This document shows positions 1-8,261 of a stretch of 64,000 nt of DNA, piece by piece; positions within the stretch are counted from its first letter, which is position 1, and each line of letters opens with the position of its first letter. Origin of the DNA: Desulfobulbaceae bacterium (lineage in GTDB: Bacteria; Desulfobacterota; Desulfobulbia; Desulfobulbales; Desulfocapsaceae); NCBI GenBank assembly GCA_011390165.1, contig JAABSV010000006.1:1-64000 (forward strand), in the 5' to 3' direction. Both the position numbers and the translations under genes were made by a program. The notes beneath the pieces were generated by a model that had not been told where the DNA came from, ran no database searches, and worked only from the letters and a program-made list of their open reading frames with translations.

Positions 1-115
1 GGATGCCGAGCTGGGGGGTGACGTCCCCCATCCCGGCCTGGCAGGCGGCAATCACCTTGGCAAGGCCGAGGGTGACGTCGATGTCGTCGCAGATACCAAT
101 GGCGGAGTGGAGCAT
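1..115 (-). CDS. N-terminal part of an unidentified protein, running off the left edge
   Basis: The minus strand opens with ATG at 115 and stays open to the window edge, giving only 38 residues (MLHSAIGICDD, then a helix-like stretch with AKVIAACQAGMG). Codon third positions are GC-rich like the neighbouring genes, and a promoter-like element lies upstream at 172-200. The fragment weakly recalls the beginning of FIST-domain sensory proteins, but that is too short to call. It is divergent from purL. Confidence 0.4.
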   Translation of the reverse strand, partial: MLHSAIGICDDIDVTLGLAKVIAACQAGMGDVTPQLGI

Positions 116-171
116 GGAGGTCCCGGGATGGTGGCGTGGCGGCCGCCGGAAAAGCTGCCGCGAAGAGGTAC

Positions 172-200
172 AGTATAGCCGAAATTTGCCGGAAGCAGAA
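172..200 (-). promoter_or_regulatory. Possible sigma-70-type promoter for the left-edge gene
   Basis: On the minus strand a TATACT -10 (172-177) lies 17 nt from a weak TTCTGC -35 (195-200). The -10 is strong and the -35 poor. The leader to the ATG at 115 would be about 50 nt. Confidence 0.35.
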
Positions 201-295
201 CAAAATGATGCGGAAAAAAAAGCCGATCCATGCTAGTCTTGCCCCGGCGCACCGGCAGGGAGAGCGGAAAAAAAAGATCAGCCGGCTGGCCGGAA

Positions 296-425
296 ATGGG
301 CGAGGCCAGCCGGGCAAGGGCAGCCAGGCGAGGCCAGCCAGCGAGGCCAGCAAGGCAAGGCAAGGGAAGCGGCCGTTTTGCAGGTGGGTCTGGTGGGGCT
401 GGTGGGGCTGGCGGGGCAGGCGAAG
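296..425. repeat. Low-complexity GGCAAGG/GGCCAGC-rich intergenic tract
   Basis: The 368-nt spacer between the left-edge gene and purL contains a degenerate run of GGCAAGG, GGCCAGC and GGTGGGGCT units. An open frame runs through it in phase with purL, but its translation is Arg/Gly/Ala-rich low complexity unlike any PurL, so I treat it as non-coding. Similar tracts occur at 8116-8240 and inside pgeF. Confidence 0.6.
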
Positions 426-483
426 CTGCCCATGGAGAAGTGGTGATTGGACAAGGTGGGATTGGAGAATCAGGGAGTTGACG

Positions 484-3400
484 ATGGTGATGACACGGCT
501 GTACCGGCGGATTGGCGAAGATCGGGCCTACTGCTTCAATATCGAGTCGAGCCGGCCGCTGACCGAGGCCGAGCTGTCCAGGCTGCGGCTGATCCTGGCC
601 GATGGCCTGCAGGCCGACAGTGTGTGGGATACCCCGGTGCTGCAGGGTGATCGTCTGGTGGAGGTGGGGCCGCGTCTCAACTTTGCCACCGCCTGGTCGT
701 CGAACATGGTCTCCATCTGTCGGGCCACCGGCCTTGAGGAGGTCTCCCGGGTGGAGCGCTCACGCTGCTACCTGGTGCCGGCCGGCGAGGAAATCGCCGC
801 CTTTGTCAACCGCCAGCATGACCGGATGACCGAATGCCGCTACCTCGAGCCGCTCACCAGCTTTGCCACCGGGGTGAAACCGGAGGCGGTCTACGAGGTG
901 GATCTGCTCGGCAGGGGGCCGGATGCCCTGCTCGACCTGCCGGGGATATCCATGGACGAGCGGGACCGCAACCTCTACTACGACTACTTTGTCGGCCGAA
1001 AGAAGCGCAACCCGACCATCGTCGAGATCATGGACCTGAACAACGCCAACTCCGAGCACTCCCGGCACGGCTTTTTCCGTGGCCGGCAGGTGATCGACGA
1101 CGAGGAGATGGGCGAGACCCTCTTCGACCTGGTCAGGGCCACCCTCACCGCCAACCCGTCCGGTTCGCTGGTCGCCTTCAAGGACAACTCCAGCGTCATC
1201 GAGGGCTTTACCCTGCAGACCCTGCTGCCGGCCCGGCCCGGCGAGCCCTCGCCGCTGCAGCTTGCTGAAGTCGACTACCACCCCCTGCTCACCGCCGAAA
1301 CCCACAACTTCCCCACCGGCGTGGCCCCCTTTCCCGGGGCCGAGACCGGTACCGGCGGTCGCATCCGCGACGTCCTTGGCACCGGTCGGGGAGGTTTGGT
1401 GATTGCCGGCACCGCCGGCTACTGTGTCGGCAACCTCCATATCCCCGGCTATCCTCTCCCCTGGGAGGAGGAGATGCCCATCCCCGAGACCCTGGCCACG
1501 CCGCTGGCCATTGAGATCGAGGCGAGTAACGGCGCCTCCGACTACGGCAACAAGTTCGGCGAACCGCTGATCCAGGGCTTTACCCGCTCCTTCGACCTGC
1601 GTCTGGCCGGTGGCGAGCGCTGGGGCTACCTCAAGCCGATCATGTTCACCGCCGGTGTCGGCCAGATCGACGGCCGGCTCACCGAAAAGGCCGAGGCGAC
1701 GAAGGGGATGTGCATCGTCCAGGTCGGTGGCCCCGCCTACCGGGTCGGCTTCGGCGGCGGTGCCGCCTCCTCGATGCTCCAGGGGGAGAACGAGGCGGGG
1801 CTCGATTTCAACGCGGTGCAGCGCGGCGATGCCGAGATGGAACAGAAGATGAGCCGGGTGGTCCGGGCCTGCAACGAGATGGGTGACCGTTCGCTGGTCG
1901 AGGTGATCCATGACCAGGGGGCCGGCGGCCCGGCCAACGTCCTCAAGGAGTTGGTGGAGAAGGCCGGCGGCTGGGTGGAGGTGCGCAACATCCGGGTCGG
2001 CGACCCGACCATGTCGGTGTTGGAGATCTACGTCGCCGAGTATCAGGAACGCTGCGGCTTTCTCATCCGGCCGGAGAACCTGGCCCGCTTCCAGGCGATC
2101 TGCACGCGGGAGAAGGTGGCCTGCGAGGTGCTGGGCGAGGTGACCGGCGACCTCCGCTTCGTCCTCCACGACGCCGCCGACAACAGCACGCCGGTGGATA
2201 TCGAACTGCCCCTCCTGTTGGGCGATATCCCCCAGAAGACCTTTTCCGACCGGCGGCTGCCCCTGGTTGACGCGCCGCTGGTGCTCCCCGCCGAACTGAC
2301 CGTTGTCGCCGCCCTGCGTGATGTCCTCCGACTTCTCTCGGTGGGTTCGAAACGCTTTCTCACCAACAAGGTCGACCGGGCGGTGACCGGCCTGGTGGCC
2401 CGCCAGCAATGCTGCGGCCCCCTGCAACTCACCGTCGCCGATGTGGCGGTGGTGGCGCAGAGCCATTTCGGCCGCACCGGCATCGCCACCGCCATCGGCG
2501 AGCAGTCGATCAAGCTGCTGGTCGACCCGGCGGCGGGGGCGAGAATGGCGGTGGGCGAGGCCCTGACCAACCTGGTCTTTGCCCATCTCGCCGACCCCGG
2601 GCGGATCAAGTGCTCGGCCAACTGGATGTGGGCGCCGAAACTGCCCGGCGAGGGGGCCGCCCTCTACGACGCGGCGGCGGCGATGCGCGATGCCATGGTC
2701 GCCGTGGGGATGGCGGTGGACGGGGGCAAGGACAGCCTCTCCATGGCCACCATGGTCGGCGGCGAGACGGTGAAATCACCGCGCCAGCTGGTCATTTCCG
2801 CCTATGCGGCGGTGGCTGATATCGGCCTTGGGGTAACCCCTGATCTGAAAGGGGCCGGCGCCGCCCTTTACCTGATTGATCTGGGCGGCGGCCACAGCCG
2901 GCTGGGTGGCAGTGCCCTTGCCCAGGTGCTCGGCCGGGTGGGGGAAAAGAGTCCCGACCTGGACGATCCGGCCCAGCTGCGCCGGGCCTTTCTGGCGGTG
3001 CAGGAACTCCTTGCCGGCAACTTGCTCGAGGCCGGCCACGACCGCAGCGATGGCGGTCTGCTCACCACCCTGCTGGAGATGGCCTTCAGCGGCAACTGTG
3101 GTCTCGATGTCGACCTGACCTCCGCCGAGCCCAGTCTCTCGCCGCTGGCCGCCCTCTTTGCTGAGGAGCTTGGTCTGGTGCTGGCCTGTCGGCCGGAGGA
3201 GCAGGGGGCGGTGGAGAGGGTCCTGACGGCGGCCGACCTTTCCTGGCAGTTCCTGGGGCGCAGCAGTGCCGAAAAACGGATTCTGGTGCGGGTGAACGGC
3301 CGCCTGCTGGTCGACGAGCCGATGCAGCTGCTCCGCAGCTGGTGGGAGGAGACCAGTTACCAGCTGGAGAGACTGCAGATCGACGCGGCCTGCGCCGAGG

Positions 3401-4296
3401 CGGAGTGGGCCGGCAGCTACGATCGACAGGGCCCCAGGTACCGGCTGAGCTTCACCCCGGAGCCGACCCCGGCCGAACTGCTCGGCCGCGCCGACAAACC
3501 GAAGGTGGCCATCCTCCGCGACGAGGGCTCCAACTCCGACCGGGAGATGGCCGCCGCCTTCCATGCCGCCGGTTTTGAGCCCTGGGATGTGGCGATGAGC
3601 GATCTGCTCAGCGGCCGGATCGATCTTGGCCCTTTTCGCGGCCTGGCGGCGGTGGGGGGCTTTTCCTACGCCGATGTGCCGGAGTCGGCCCGGGGCTGGG
3701 CGGCCACCATCCTCTTCAACCCCCGCCTGCAGGAGATGTTCACCGAGTTTTACCACCGCTCCGACACCTTCACCCTGGGGGTCTGCAACGGCTGCCAGCT
3801 CTTTGCCCTGCTCGGCTGGGTCCCCGGCCCGGGGCTGGCGAGCAGTCGGCAGCCGCGCTTTGCCCACAACCTCTCCGGCCGTTTCGAATCGCGCTGGAGC
3901 ACGGTCCGGGTGGAAGAGAGCCGGGCGATGATGCTGCGGGGGATGGCCGGGCTGGTCTTCGGCATCCACGTCGACCATGGCGAGGGGCGGCTGCTCTTCC
4001 CCGACCCGGAGTTGCTGCCGGCCCTGCGGGCAGGCGGACAGACGCCGATGGTCTATGTCGACGACCAGGGCCGGGCCAGCGAGGAGTACCCCTTCAACCC
4101 CAACGGTTCGCTGGCCGGCCTGGCCGGACTGTGCTCCGCCGACGGCCGCCATCTGGCCCTGATGCCCCATCCGGAACGGGCCTTTCTCCCCTGGCAGGCC
4201 CACTATCTCCCCGAGGAGATGCGGGGGCTGCCGGCCTCACCCTGGCTGCGGATGTTCCAGAACGCCTACGCCTGGTGTCGGGGCGAAGGGGGCTGA
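484..4296 (+). CDS. purL: Phosphoribosylformylglycinamidine synthase (FGAM synthase), large single-chain form
   Basis: This enzyme converts FGAR, glutamine and ATP to FGAM in the fourth step of de novo purine synthesis, in the cytoplasm. At 1270 residues it is the long proteobacterial type carrying the PurS-like, synthetase and glutaminase parts in one chain. The N-terminal domain is followed by the AIRS-like synthetase halves (HSRHGFF and AETHNFPTG near residues 195-280; GGKDSLSM near 748). A class I glutamine amidotransferase forms the C-terminus, with nucleophile Cys1101 in GVCNGCQLF and the His1229/Glu1231 pair in PHPERAF. I chose ATG 484 because an AGGGAG ribosome site precedes it and the upstream in-frame stretch is low complexity; ATG 490 is an alternative. 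The next gene is convergent. Confidence 0.95.
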   Translation: MVMTRLYRRIGEDRAYCFNIESSRPLTEAELSRLRLILADGLQADSVWDTPVLQGDRLVEVGPRLNFATAWSSNMVSICRATGLEEVSRVERSRCYLVPAGEEIAAFVNRQHDRMTECRYLEPLTSFATGVKPEAVYEVDLLGRGPDALLDLPGISMDERDRNLYYDYFVGRKKRNPTIVEIMDLNNANSEHSRHGFFRGRQVIDDEEMGETLFDLVRATLTANPSGSLVAFKDNSSVIEGFTLQTLLPARPGEPSPLQLAEVDYHPLLTAETHNFPTGVAPFPGAETGTGGRIRDVLGTGRGGLVIAGTAGYCVGNLHIPGYPLPWEEEMPIPETLATPLAIEIEASNGASDYGNKFGEPLIQGFTRSFDLRLAGGERWGYLKPIMFTAGVGQIDGRLTEKAEATKGMCIVQVGGPAYRVGFGGGAASSMLQGENEAGLDFNAVQRGDAEMEQKMSRVVRACNEMGDRSLVEVIHDQGAGGPANVLKELVEKAGGWVEVRNIRVGDPTMSVLEIYVAEYQERCGFLIRPENLARFQAICTREKVACEVLGEVTGDLRFVLHDAADNSTPVDIELPLLLGDIPQKTFSDRRLPLVDAPLVLPAELTVVAALRDVLRLLSVGSKRFLTNKVDRAVTGLVARQQCCGPLQLTVADVAVVAQSHFGRTGIATAIGEQSIKLLVDPAAGARMAVGEALTNLVFAHLADPGRIKCSANWMWAPKLPGEGAALYDAAAAMRDAMVAVGMAVDGGKDSLSMATMVGGETVKSPRQLVISAYAAVADIGLGVTPDLKGAGAALYLIDLGGGHSRLGGSALAQVLGRVGEKSPDLDDPAQLRRAFLAVQELLAGNLLEAGHDRSDGGLLTTLLEMAFSGNCGLDVDLTSAEPSLSPLAALFAEELGLVLACRPEEQGAVERVLTAADLSWQFLGRSSAEKRILVRVNGRLLVDEPMQLLRSWWEETSYQLERLQIDAACAEAEWAGSYDRQGPRYRLSFTPEPTPAELLGRADKPKVAILRDEGSNSDREMAAAFHAAGFEPWDVAMSDLLSGRIDLGPFRGLAAVGGFSYADVPESARGWAATILFNPRLQEMFTEFYHRSDTFTLGVCNGCQLFALLGWVPGPGLASSRQPRFAHNLSGRFESRWSTVRVEESRAMMLRGMAGLVFGIHVDHGEGRLLFPDPELLPALRAGGQTPMVYVDDQGRASEEYPFNPNGSLAGLAGLCSADGRHLALMPHPERAFLPWQAHYLPEEMRGLPASPWLRMFQNAYAWCRGEGG

Positions 4297-4330
4297 GCCG
4301 GCCCCGGGTAAGAGGTTTTGCAGGGACTGC

Positions 4331-5659
4331 TCAGTTCTTGCCACTTTTGCGCAGCTGCTTGTCGCGAATGATCTTGAGGATGGTCTGGTCCGCCTGGGCC
4401 ATGCCGGTGTGGCTGAGGGCCCCCATGTTCTGGACGGTCTGGCGGGTGGAGTGGCCGATGATCCCGTCGCTCTCCTTCACCTCCACCCCGTGCAGGGAAA
4501 AGAGGGCGGCCTGGACGGCGGCGCCGGCGGCGGTGTTGAGCTTGATGGCGCAACCGGCCTTCGCCCCGTCGCAGATCACCCCGGCAAGGTCCTCGAGGAT
4601 GTTCTTGATCGCCCCCTCCATGTGGTGGATATCGCCCCCGACCAGGTAGGTGATCCCGGCGGTTGCCCCGGCCCCGGCGGCCACCGAGCAGCCGCAGACC
4701 GCCGACAGCCGGCCGGTGTGGGCCTTGACATAGGCGGTGATGATGTGGCTGAGGCCGATCGCCCGCAACAGGGTGTCGCGGTCGTGGTCGATGAAGTCCT
4801 TGATCGCCCAGATTGGCAGGACCGCGGTGAGGCCGTGGTTGCCGCTGCCGGCGGAACTCATCGCCGGCAGCTTCGCCCCGCCCATCCGGGCATCGGCCGC
4901 CGCCGAGGTGAGCAGCCGGGCGGAGGTGGTCATGTCGCGGGTTAGCAGCTTCTGCTTGATCAGCCGGTCGATGGCCTTGCCGATGCCAAGGCCGCTGCCG
5001 TGCTTTAAGCCGTAGGCGGCGAGGGCGAGATTGTGGTTCACCCCCACCTCGAGAAAATCGAGATCCTCGGCGTCGAGATCGGCGACCAGGCTGAGGAGAT
5101 CTTCCAGGCTCTGTTCCCGCAGCCAGGCCTCCAACTCCGCCATACTCCGCCGGCCCTCCCGGCCGCCGCTCCCACCGCTGAGAAGAGGCGAGTCAGTGAC
5201 TTCCTCGCCATTGCGCCTGAGGCTGACGATGTTGTTGTGGAGGTCGAGGATCAGGGCCTCGGCGCTCTTGTCGCCGTCGCGGAGAAGAACCCGGACGTAG
5301 AGACCGGTCTCCTCCCGGAGATGGAGTTGGACCCGGTTGCCGGCGAGCAGCCGGCCGGCCTCGGCAATGGTTTCTTCATTAATACTTTCCAAGACCTCAA
5401 GGCCCCGGGTCGGGTCACCGCCATAGGCGCCGAGGGCGGCGGCGGTGTCGGCCCCATGCAGTCCGTCGGTACCGGGAATGGTTACCGCCATCGCGTTTTT
5501 GTAGATGTTCGGGTCGACCCAGACCTCGATGGCATCCATCTGCCGCGCCGGCAGCAGGGTTGCGGCAGCGGCCGCCGCCAGGGCGACCGCTACCGGCTCG
5601 GTGCAGCCGAGGGCGAGGGTCACTTCCATGGCCAGGATATCTTTGACGGTGAATTGCAT
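4331..5659 (-). CDS. L-cysteine desulfidase / UPF0597 (YhaM-CdsA) family protein
   Basis: The 442-residue product belongs to the CdsA/YhaM (UPF0597) family. Its archaeal member is an oxygen-sensitive [4Fe-4S] enzyme that cleaves L-cysteine to sulfide, ammonia and pyruvate through 2-aminoacrylate. Family hallmarks are visible: GCTEP near the N-terminus, SAVCGCSVAAGAGATAG, and GVICDGAKAGCAIKLNTA, which together supply the conserved cysteines expected to hold the cluster. The start at 5659 has GGAG seven bases upstream. Only 22 nt separate it from ridA on the same strand, so the two are likely co-transcribed, which fits a 2-aminoacrylate-releasing enzyme. The substrate could instead be serine or a related amino acid. 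Confidence 0.85.
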   Translation of the reverse strand: MQFTVKDILAMEVTLALGCTEPVAVALAAAAAATLLPARQMDAIEVWVDPNIYKNAMAVTIPGTDGLHGADTAAALGAYGGDPTRGLEVLESINEETIAEAGRLLAGNRVQLHLREETGLYVRVLLRDGDKSAEALILDLHNNIVSLRRNGEEVTDSPLLSGGSGGREGRRSMAELEAWLREQSLEDLLSLVADLDAEDLDFLEVGVNHNLALAAYGLKHGSGLGIGKAIDRLIKQKLLTRDMTTSARLLTSAAADARMGGAKLPAMSSAGSGNHGLTAVLPIWAIKDFIDHDRDTLLRAIGLSHIITAYVKAHTGRLSAVCGCSVAAGAGATAGITYLVGGDIHHMEGAIKNILEDLAGVICDGAKAGCAIKLNTAAGAAVQAALFSLHGVEVKESDGIIGHSTRQTVQNMGALSHTGMAQADQTILKIIRDKQLRKSGKN

Positions 5660-5681
5660 CGGATGCTCCTGGCAGCCCGGC

Positions 5682-6062
5682 TCAGCGGGCGATGATGAAT
5701 TCGATTTCAATGGGCGAGCCGAGGGGCAGGGCGGCCACCTGGATGGTCGAGCGGGCCGGCGGCGGGGCCGGGAAGTGCTCGCCGTAGGCGGCATTCACCT
5801 CCTGGAAGTTGCCGAGATCGGTAAGGAAGATGGTGGTCTTCAGGGCCCGGTCGAGGCTGGTGCCGGCCTCTTTGGCGACGGCGGCGGCATTTTTCAGCAC
5901 CTGCCTGGTCTGCTCGGCGATGGTGCCGGCAACCATCTTGCCGGTGGCCGGGTCGATGGGCAGCTGGCCGGAGACAAAGAGCAGGTTGTCGGTGGCCATT
6001 GCCTGGGAATAAGGGCCGATGGCGGCCGGGGCCTGGCTGGTGCTGATCGCTTGTCTGGTCAT
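5682..6062 (-). CDS. ridA: RidA family 2-iminobutanoate/2-iminopropanoate deaminase
   Basis: The 126-residue protein has the YjgF/YER057c/UK114 fold signature: AIGPYSQA near the start, FVSGQLPIDP, and the substrate-binding Arg in PPARSTIQVAALP near the C-terminus. RidA hydrolyses reactive enamine/imine intermediates such as 2-aminoacrylate to the keto acid and ammonia, protecting PLP enzymes. It is first in a two-gene operon with the cysteine desulfidase-type gene. Its length is that of the family and its start has a GGAAAAGA ribosome site. Confidence 0.93.
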   Translation of the reverse strand: MTRQAISTSQAPAAIGPYSQAMATDNLLFVSGQLPIDPATGKMVAGTIAEQTRQVLKNAAAVAKEAGTSLDRALKTTIFLTDLGNFQEVNAAYGEHFPAPPPARSTIQVAALPLGSPIEIEFIIAR

Positions 6063-6121
6063 GGTGTCTTTTCCTGGGAGTGAAGGTGAGTGGTTGTATT
6101 GTGAATATGCAACAATTGGCT

Positions 6122-6150
6122 ATTTTCGTCATTCCGAGCCATTCCGTCAA
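6122..6150 (-). promoter_or_regulatory. Candidate promoter for ridA and the desulfidase gene
   Basis: On the minus strand, TTGACG (6145-6150) and GAAAAT (6122-6127) are 17 nt apart, about 60 nt upstream of the ridA start. The match is moderate. Confidence 0.35.
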
Positions 6151-6362
6151 TGCAAATATTTGCCACCCAAAAAAGTGCTGGCTGATTCGGCATTGCAACC
6201 GAGCAGCAGGGGAAAAGGGAACAAGAAGTGGCCGGGTTCTTCCCGGGCGGGAGGTAAAGATTGCCGCCGACGGCGAGATTCTCGTCCTTGGCCCCAAAAA
6301 AATGGACCGACGACAGTTTGCCCACTTGACAATGGCGAGACGCTTGTGGTACCTCATTGGTA

Positions 6363-6382
6363 TAGTATATTCTGATATACTA
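6363..6382. promoter_or_regulatory. Perfect inverted repeat upstream of the porin gene
   Basis: TAGTATAT (6363-6370), a TCTG spacer and ATATACTA (6375-6382) form a perfect 8-bp inverted repeat about 70 nt before the porin start. A TTGACA hexamer sits at 6326-6331, and the right arm itself contains TATACT, a good -10 sequence, although no well-spaced -35 precedes it. It could be an operator overlapping the promoter. The rest of 6063-6449 shows no gene. Confidence 0.5.
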
Positions 6383-6449
6383 AAGCTAGTCTGGGCCGGG
6401 AGACCGGTATCACAAAAGAGGAGCAACAACTCAGTCGGTGGAGGAACCT

Positions 6450-8009
6450 ATGGTAAAGAGATTGTCGGTACTGGCCCTGGCCGGAATCCTTGCCCTGCCG
6501 TCGCTTGGCGTGGCAGGTGGCGGTAGTGACCAGGTAACGGATCTGGAGAAGAAGATCGAATCCCTGGCCTTGCAGCTCGAAGAGCTGCGGGCCGCCCTGG
6601 CGGCGCAGGCGGCGCAGAACAAGGGGGTGGAGGAGAATGTCCGGAAACTGGATACTAACGTCACTGCCCTGGACGAGAGTGTCGAGCAGCTCGACAACAG
6701 TGTCGCCGATCTTGACGACCGATCGGAGGGGTGGGATCTTGCCTCCCGCTTCGAGTTGTTCGGCGACTTCCGTTCCCGCCTTGACTACTACAATGCCGAT
6801 ACGGTCTTTGGCCGCAGTGTCGAAAACGATACCCTCTGGACTAACCGTTTCCGCCTCAACATGGAGGTGAAGGCCACCGAAAACGTCGAGTTCAAGGGCC
6901 GCCTGGCGATGTACAAAACCTGGGGCAACCAGTCGGCGTTCGGCAACGAGGGCGACCCGATGTTCCCGGTATTCGACGGCAACGTCACCCGTACCCCGGC
7001 CGAGAGCAGTGCCCTCTACGTTGACCGGGCCTTTGTCAACTGGAACAACGTCGCCGGACTGCCGATGTGGTTTTCCATCGGCCGGCGGCCGACCACCGAC
7101 GGCCCGCCGGCCCAGATGCGGATGGGCAGCGACCAGCGCCTGGCCACCCCAATGGCCTTTATGGACTGGCCCTTCGACGGGCTCTCGGTCGGCTATGCCT
7201 GGGACTGGGGGCTTGACTCCCTTGGCGAGAGCCGGGTCCGCTTCTGCTATGGCCGGGGCTTTGAGGCCGGTTCCCAGGACGGGGTGGGCGATGTCGAAGA
7301 CATGGACTTTGCCGGTTTAAGCTGGGATATCCTGAAGACCGAGAAGCGCTTTGCCTACATCCAGAGCTTCATGGCCTTCGATCTGGTCAACTACCCCAAT
7401 TTCCAGGACCCGATCATCGACGCCAATTTCGGCCAGATGAGCGGCATGGGTGAGCGGCGCAACCTCGGTGACGTCTGGCACACCGCCGCCGTCTACCAGG
7501 CCAAGGTGGCCGACCTCAACTACTTCGTCTCCGGCGGCTGGTCGCAGACCAGGCCGGACGAGGGCGGTCTCTTCAACGACCCGTTCAGCCCGGCCGGGCC
7601 GAACCAGGATGAAGAGGACGGCTACTCCCTCTACCTCGGGGTCCGCTACGACCTGGACGATGCCGGCCTGAAGTTCGGTGCCGAGTTCAACTACGGTTCG
7701 GAATACTGGCTGGCGATGTCGCCCGGCCATGACGACATCTACCAGTCGAAGCTGGCCACCCGCGGGCAGGTGTACGAGATCTACACCATCTGGGATCTGC
7801 CCACCGGCGAGGCCCTCTCGAAATACGCCAAGACCTTCGTCCGTCTCGGCTACCAGCACTACGAGTACGACTACTCCGGCTCCGGCGACTGGAACCTCAG
7901 GCCCTACGATCTGGGTAATGCCGGCGACCGCATGCAGATGCAGATGATGGGACTCGACCCGGTGGAGAGTGCCGACCAGGTCTACATCACCTTCGAGGCC
8001 TTTTTCTAG
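6450..8009 (+). CDS. Outer-membrane beta-barrel protein, DUF3373-like porin with N-terminal coiled coil
   Basis: The 519-residue protein starts with a Sec signal peptide (KRLSVLALAGILALPSLGVAG). A coiled coil follows (about residues 25-95, heptad-like LEKKIESLALQLEELRAAL, then NVTALDESVEQLDNSVADL). The rest is a long barrel-type region rich in aromatic residues and alternating polar positions, ending in EAFF with a C-terminal Phe typical of BamA substrates. It resembles the DUF3373 family of putative porins seen in Desulfobacterota and Geobacter. ATG 6450 has GGAGG upstream. The coiled coil probably trimerises or tethers the barrel to peptidoglycan; the substrate is unknown. It is monocistronic, with its own upstream palindrome and a terminator behind it. 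Confidence 0.8.
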   Translation: MVKRLSVLALAGILALPSLGVAGGGSDQVTDLEKKIESLALQLEELRAALAAQAAQNKGVEENVRKLDTNVTALDESVEQLDNSVADLDDRSEGWDLASRFELFGDFRSRLDYYNADTVFGRSVENDTLWTNRFRLNMEVKATENVEFKGRLAMYKTWGNQSAFGNEGDPMFPVFDGNVTRTPAESSALYVDRAFVNWNNVAGLPMWFSIGRRPTTDGPPAQMRMGSDQRLATPMAFMDWPFDGLSVGYAWDWGLDSLGESRVRFCYGRGFEAGSQDGVGDVEDMDFAGLSWDILKTEKRFAYIQSFMAFDLVNYPNFQDPIIDANFGQMSGMGERRNLGDVWHTAAVYQAKVADLNYFVSGGWSQTRPDEGGLFNDPFSPAGPNQDEEDGYSLYLGVRYDLDDAGLKFGAEFNYGSEYWLAMSPGHDDIYQSKLATRGQVYEIYTIWDLPTGEALSKYAKTFVRLGYQHYEYDYSGSGDWNLRPYDLGNAGDRMQMQMMGLDPVESADQVYITFEAFF

Positions 8010-8050
8010 ACGCGCCGGGTCTTTCCGGTCTTTTTGCAGCCCGCTCTACC

Positions 8051-8087
8051 GGGGTGCCCTTGCCAGCGGCGGGGGCACCCTTTTTTT
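8051..8087 (+). terminator. Rho-independent terminator after the porin gene
   Basis: GGGTGCC (8052-8058) pairs with GGCACCC (8074-8080), followed directly by seven T residues. Confidence 0.85.
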
Positions 8088-8188
8088 ATTGCCGCTGGGC
8101 GGCGGCTGTTTTACCATGGAGGCGGAAGTCTGGCAGACTTGGCAAACTCGCCAGAAGAGGTAGACTAGGCAGACTAAGCAGAATAGGC

Positions 8189-8240
8189 AGATTGATCATG
8201 TAGATTGATCAGGCAGGTTGATCAGGCAGATTGGCAACCT
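8189..8240. repeat. 13-bp tandem repeat, about four units
   Basis: Units of the form AGATTGATCAGGC occur head to tail at 8189, 8202, 8215 and 8228, with one or a few changes each. They are preceded by a looser GGCAGACT-type tract from about 8127. The array ends just before the pgeF ribosome site and leaves a short in-frame stretch upstream of the real start. Confidence 0.8.
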
Positions 8241-8261
8241 CAGGCAGAAAGGACGGTACGG

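Noticed and set aside
136-483. 116-codon N-terminal extension of purL
   Set aside because: The in-frame stretch is Arg/Gly-rich low complexity and repeat derived; conserved PurL sequence starts after ATG 484, which has its own ribosome site.
760-2586. 608-codon minus-strand gene opposite purL
   Set aside because: No recognisable domain, His/Gly-rich composition typical of shadows in GC-rich genes, and purL motifs on the other strand.
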